From positions 2,790,001 through 2,854,000 of the forward strand of contig NZ_CP029487.1 in the NCBI RefSeq assembly GCF_002441855.2: DNA of 64,000 nt. The letters run 5' to 3'. The notes beneath the pieces were generated by a model. It had not been told where the DNA came from. It ran no database searches and worked only from the letters and a program-made list of their open reading frames with translations. This DNA comes from Eubacterium maltosivorans. Its GTDB lineage: Bacteria; Bacillota; Clostridia; Eubacteriales; Eubacteriaceae. Both the position numbers and the translations under genes were made by a program. Position 1 is the first letter of the stretch; each line of letters starts with the position of its first letter. Shown piece by piece: positions 62,258 through 64,000 of the stretch.

Positions 62258-62908
62258 CTAGCTTTCTTTTAAAAGTCCGATGGCTGAGCTGGTGCCGATG
62301 CGCTCACAGCCTGCGCCTAAAAACATTTCCAGATCGTCTACGGTTTTCACGCCGCCGGAGGCTTTCATTTTTACAGATGGTCCGATATGCGCTTTAAAGA
62401 GGTTGATATCCTCAATGGTGGCGCCGCCTGTTCCAAAGCCGGTGGAGGTTTTGATATAGTCTGCGCCAGCGTTTGTGACCAGCTCGCAGACCTTGATCTT
62501 TTCTTCTTCGGTGAGGTAGCAAGTTTCAACAATGACTTTTAAGATGTGGTCGCCGGCTGCTTTTTTCAGCTCGGCAATTTCATTTTGGACATAGTCGTAA
62601 TCCTTGTCCTTTAAAGCGCCGATGTTGATGACCATATCCACCTCGGAGGCGCCGCCTAAGATGGCTTCCTTGACTTCGAAGGCCTTGACGGCAGTGGTGT
62701 TATAACCCAGAGGAAAACCGATGACGGTGCAGACATTCAGGGCGTCGCCGTAGGTTTCTTTCGCTCTCTTCACAAAGGAAGGGGGAATGCAGACAGAAGC
62801 GGTTTTATATGCCACCGCGTCGTCGCAGAGGGCCTTGATCTGGTCCCAGGTTGAGAATGCTTTTAAAAGTGTGTGGTCAATGTGGCCTAAAATTTCTTGT
62901 TTGTTCAT
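62258..62908 (-). CDS. deoC: Deoxyribose-phosphate aldolase, copy 2
   Basis: A 216-residue DeoC with Lys in DYIKTSTGFGT and VKMKASGGVKT and N-terminal HIDHTLLKAFSTW. It is nearly colinear with copy 1 and differs mostly at surface positions; it lacks the final AQGY. AGGAG precedes the ATG. It lies 5 bases before the GlpA-like gene and 31 bases after the TIM-barrel gene, so the three are co-transcribed. Confidence 0.92.
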   Translation of the reverse strand: MNKQEILGHIDHTLLKAFSTWDQIKALCDDAVAYKTASVCIPPSFVKRAKETYGDALNVCTVIGFPLGYNTTAVKAFEVKEAILGGASEVDMVINIGALKDKDYDYVQNEIAELKKAAGDHILKVIVETCYLTEEEKIKVCELVTNAGADYIKTSTGFGTGGATIEDINLFKAHIGPSVKMKASGGVKTVDDLEMFLGAGCERIGTSSAIGLLKES

Positions 62909-62939
62909 TTTTATACTCCTTCATTCAGTCTTGTCATCT

Positions 62940-64000
62940 TTATTTCAGCAACTCAATGAGTTCATTGAGCGGCATGCCGTCCTTTGGAATAAACTGGCGC
63001 CAGTACGCGCAGGTTTCTTTTAATTTCTTTTTGATTTCTCTTGGATGCTCAGCGTTAGATGCGAAAATTTCAAAGCTCAGATAGATGGCCTCAGCCTTTG
63101 GCGGCATGGCGGCGTCTTCCGCTTCATAGGATTTCGCGATAGCCCTTAAAAGCCGGGTGCCGTCGATGATGCCCGCTGTGTTGTTATCCCTTGTAAAGGC
63201 CGCGTGGGAAGAGGTAATACCGTTGGTCTGCTGCATATGCATGATGGGGGAATAGCAGGCCAGCTGTTCAAGCCAGGCGTAAGGGTCAGAGTCTGCCGGA
63301 TCAAAGGAGAAAAGATGGGGGTAGCGCGCCATATCGGCTTCAATGGCGTTCAGGACTGCGTCGCCGGCGTCTCTGTTTTGGATGGCTTTCTCCCAGATTG
63401 CGTAGGTGGTGTCGCCGCCCAGCCAGGGTTCGGTGAAGGTCTCGCCTTTTACAGCGGCTTCAATGCTCTGGCGGATCTCGCCGCGGCAGGGCTTCCGGAA
63501 ACGTACCTGGCCGACCATATGCCCCAGATCAACCGTGGTATAGACGGGGTTATGGTCAATGCTGTAGATATCCCGGAGAAAGTTTTTTGTGCCCTCGATG
63601 GTCCAGGGGGTCTGGTGCGGTGCGTACATAGCCTCAACACATACGGGAATACGGCCGTTTTCCTTTGCGATTTTGCCGATTTCGGATAGAATCGCTGAGA
63701 CCTTGCGCGTTTCCTCTTTGTAAAGGTCTGGATCCTGAAGCACGCTGTCGGGATAAGCGTGAAGGGAAAAGCCAATGCCGGAGCCCCGTGCGCCCAGCCT
63801 TTCAATGGCGGGCTTTACCCAGCCCTCCAGCATATGGCGTGCCATTTTAGGATTTGGATGGGCCAGTCCGGCAGTCCGGTAAGTCTGGTAGCCGGTAAAA
63901 AAGTTGGCGACACGGATGTCCTGCGCGGCCTCCACTGCCTTGACACGCTCAAACCACTCATCAAGGTACCAATCCGGTGAATAGAAAAAGTCGGCCTCGT
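62940..64000 (-). CDS. TIM-barrel sugar-phosphate isomerase/epimerase-like protein (5' end outside window)
   Basis: The visible 353 codons run to the window edge without a start in good context; a GTG at 63935 is internal, because the frame upstream encodes a protein-like segment (FFYSPDWYLDEWFERV). The fold matches xylose-isomerase-like TIM barrels: metal-ligand-type residues in VCVEAMYAPHQTP, YTTVDLGHMVGQ and a C-terminal Glu/His-rich part. Related enzymes epimerise or isomerise ketose phosphates, as EryC does in erythritol breakdown. It is probably the step between the FAD dehydrogenase product and the aldolase. Exact reaction unknown. Confidence 0.75.
   Translation of the reverse strand, partial: EADFFYSPDWYLDEWFERVKAVEAAQDIRVANFFTGYQTYRTAGLAHPNPKMARHMLEGWVKPAIERLGARGSGIGFSLHAYPDSVLQDPDLYKEETRKVSAILSEIGKIAKENGRIPVCVEAMYAPHQTPWTIEGTKNFLRDIYSIDHNPVYTTVDLGHMVGQVRFRKPCRGEIRQSIEAAVKGETFTEPWLGGDTTYAIWEKAIQNRDAGDAVLNAIEADMARYPHLFSFDPADSDPYAWLEQLACYSPIMHMQQTNGITSSHAAFTRDNNTAGIIDGTRLLRAIAKSYEAEDAAMPPKAEAIYLSFEIFASNAEHPREIKKKLKETCAYWRQFIPKDGMPLNELIELLK

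Overview
The window looks like chromosome of an anaerobic, acetogenic Firmicute of the Eubacterium limosum/callanderi type. This is an inference from gene content: an MttB-superfamily methyltransferase next to a BCCT betaine transporter, a DUF1638 protein, a GlpA/DUF1667-type polyol-phosphate oxidation system, moderate GC, and strong AGGAGG ribosome sites. No rRNA, tRNA, CRISPR array, insertion sequence or phage gene was seen. The gene at each window edge is cut off.

Layout. (1) 1-9.8 kb is mixed housekeeping and accessory DNA: a partial GGDEF-EAL protein, a DUF1638 protein, a TetR regulator with a CPA2-type antiporter, a split chromate-type transporter, an alpha/beta hydrolase with a possible leader peptide, a radical SAM protein, a HAD phosphatase and a small membrane-anchored protein. 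(2) 9.8-20.4 kb is a five-gene catabolic operon on the minus strand: a GcvT-DapA fusion, an IlvD/Edd dehydratase, a LarA-like protein, a BCCT transporter and an MttB-family methyltransferase. It has a textbook sigma-54 (-24/-12) promoter, two upstream activator sites and a divergent PAS/AAA+ activator. It probably imports, demethylates and cleaves a methylated quaternary-amine acid of unknown identity. (3) 20.5-25.9 kb holds a methylthioribose-kinase-like gene and a sulfur-handling set: TusA, a LysR regulator, YeeE, TusA, YeeE, and a thioredoxin-reductase/thioredoxin fusion.

(4) 26-53 kb is the most striking part. Three paralogous cassettes lie in tandem. Each has an ECF sigma factor on the minus strand, fused to one membrane helix and an extracytoplasmic Ig-like domain. 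Each sigma gene is divergent from a 6.8-8.5 kb gene for a giant secreted multi-repeat surface protein (2254, 2847 and 2466 residues). Every sigma gene has a sigma-A promoter of the form TTGACA-N17-TAnnnT. Every giant gene has a shared ECF-type promoter of the form TGAACC-N17-SGTCTWA (one copy reads ATGACC at the -35). The three giants share the same domain order and a C-terminal module not recognised here: an AP-x-TG-[IL]-R-[DE] motif followed by three membrane helices.

(5) 53-64 kb is a sugar or polyol utilisation locus around an RpiR regulator: two DeoC aldolases, two FGGY kinases, a GatD-like zinc dehydrogenase, a GlpA-like FAD dehydrogenase with its oxidoreductase and DUF1667 partners, and a partial TIM-barrel isomerase. 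A nested perfect palindrome next to the zinc dehydrogenase promoter is the likely RpiR operator.
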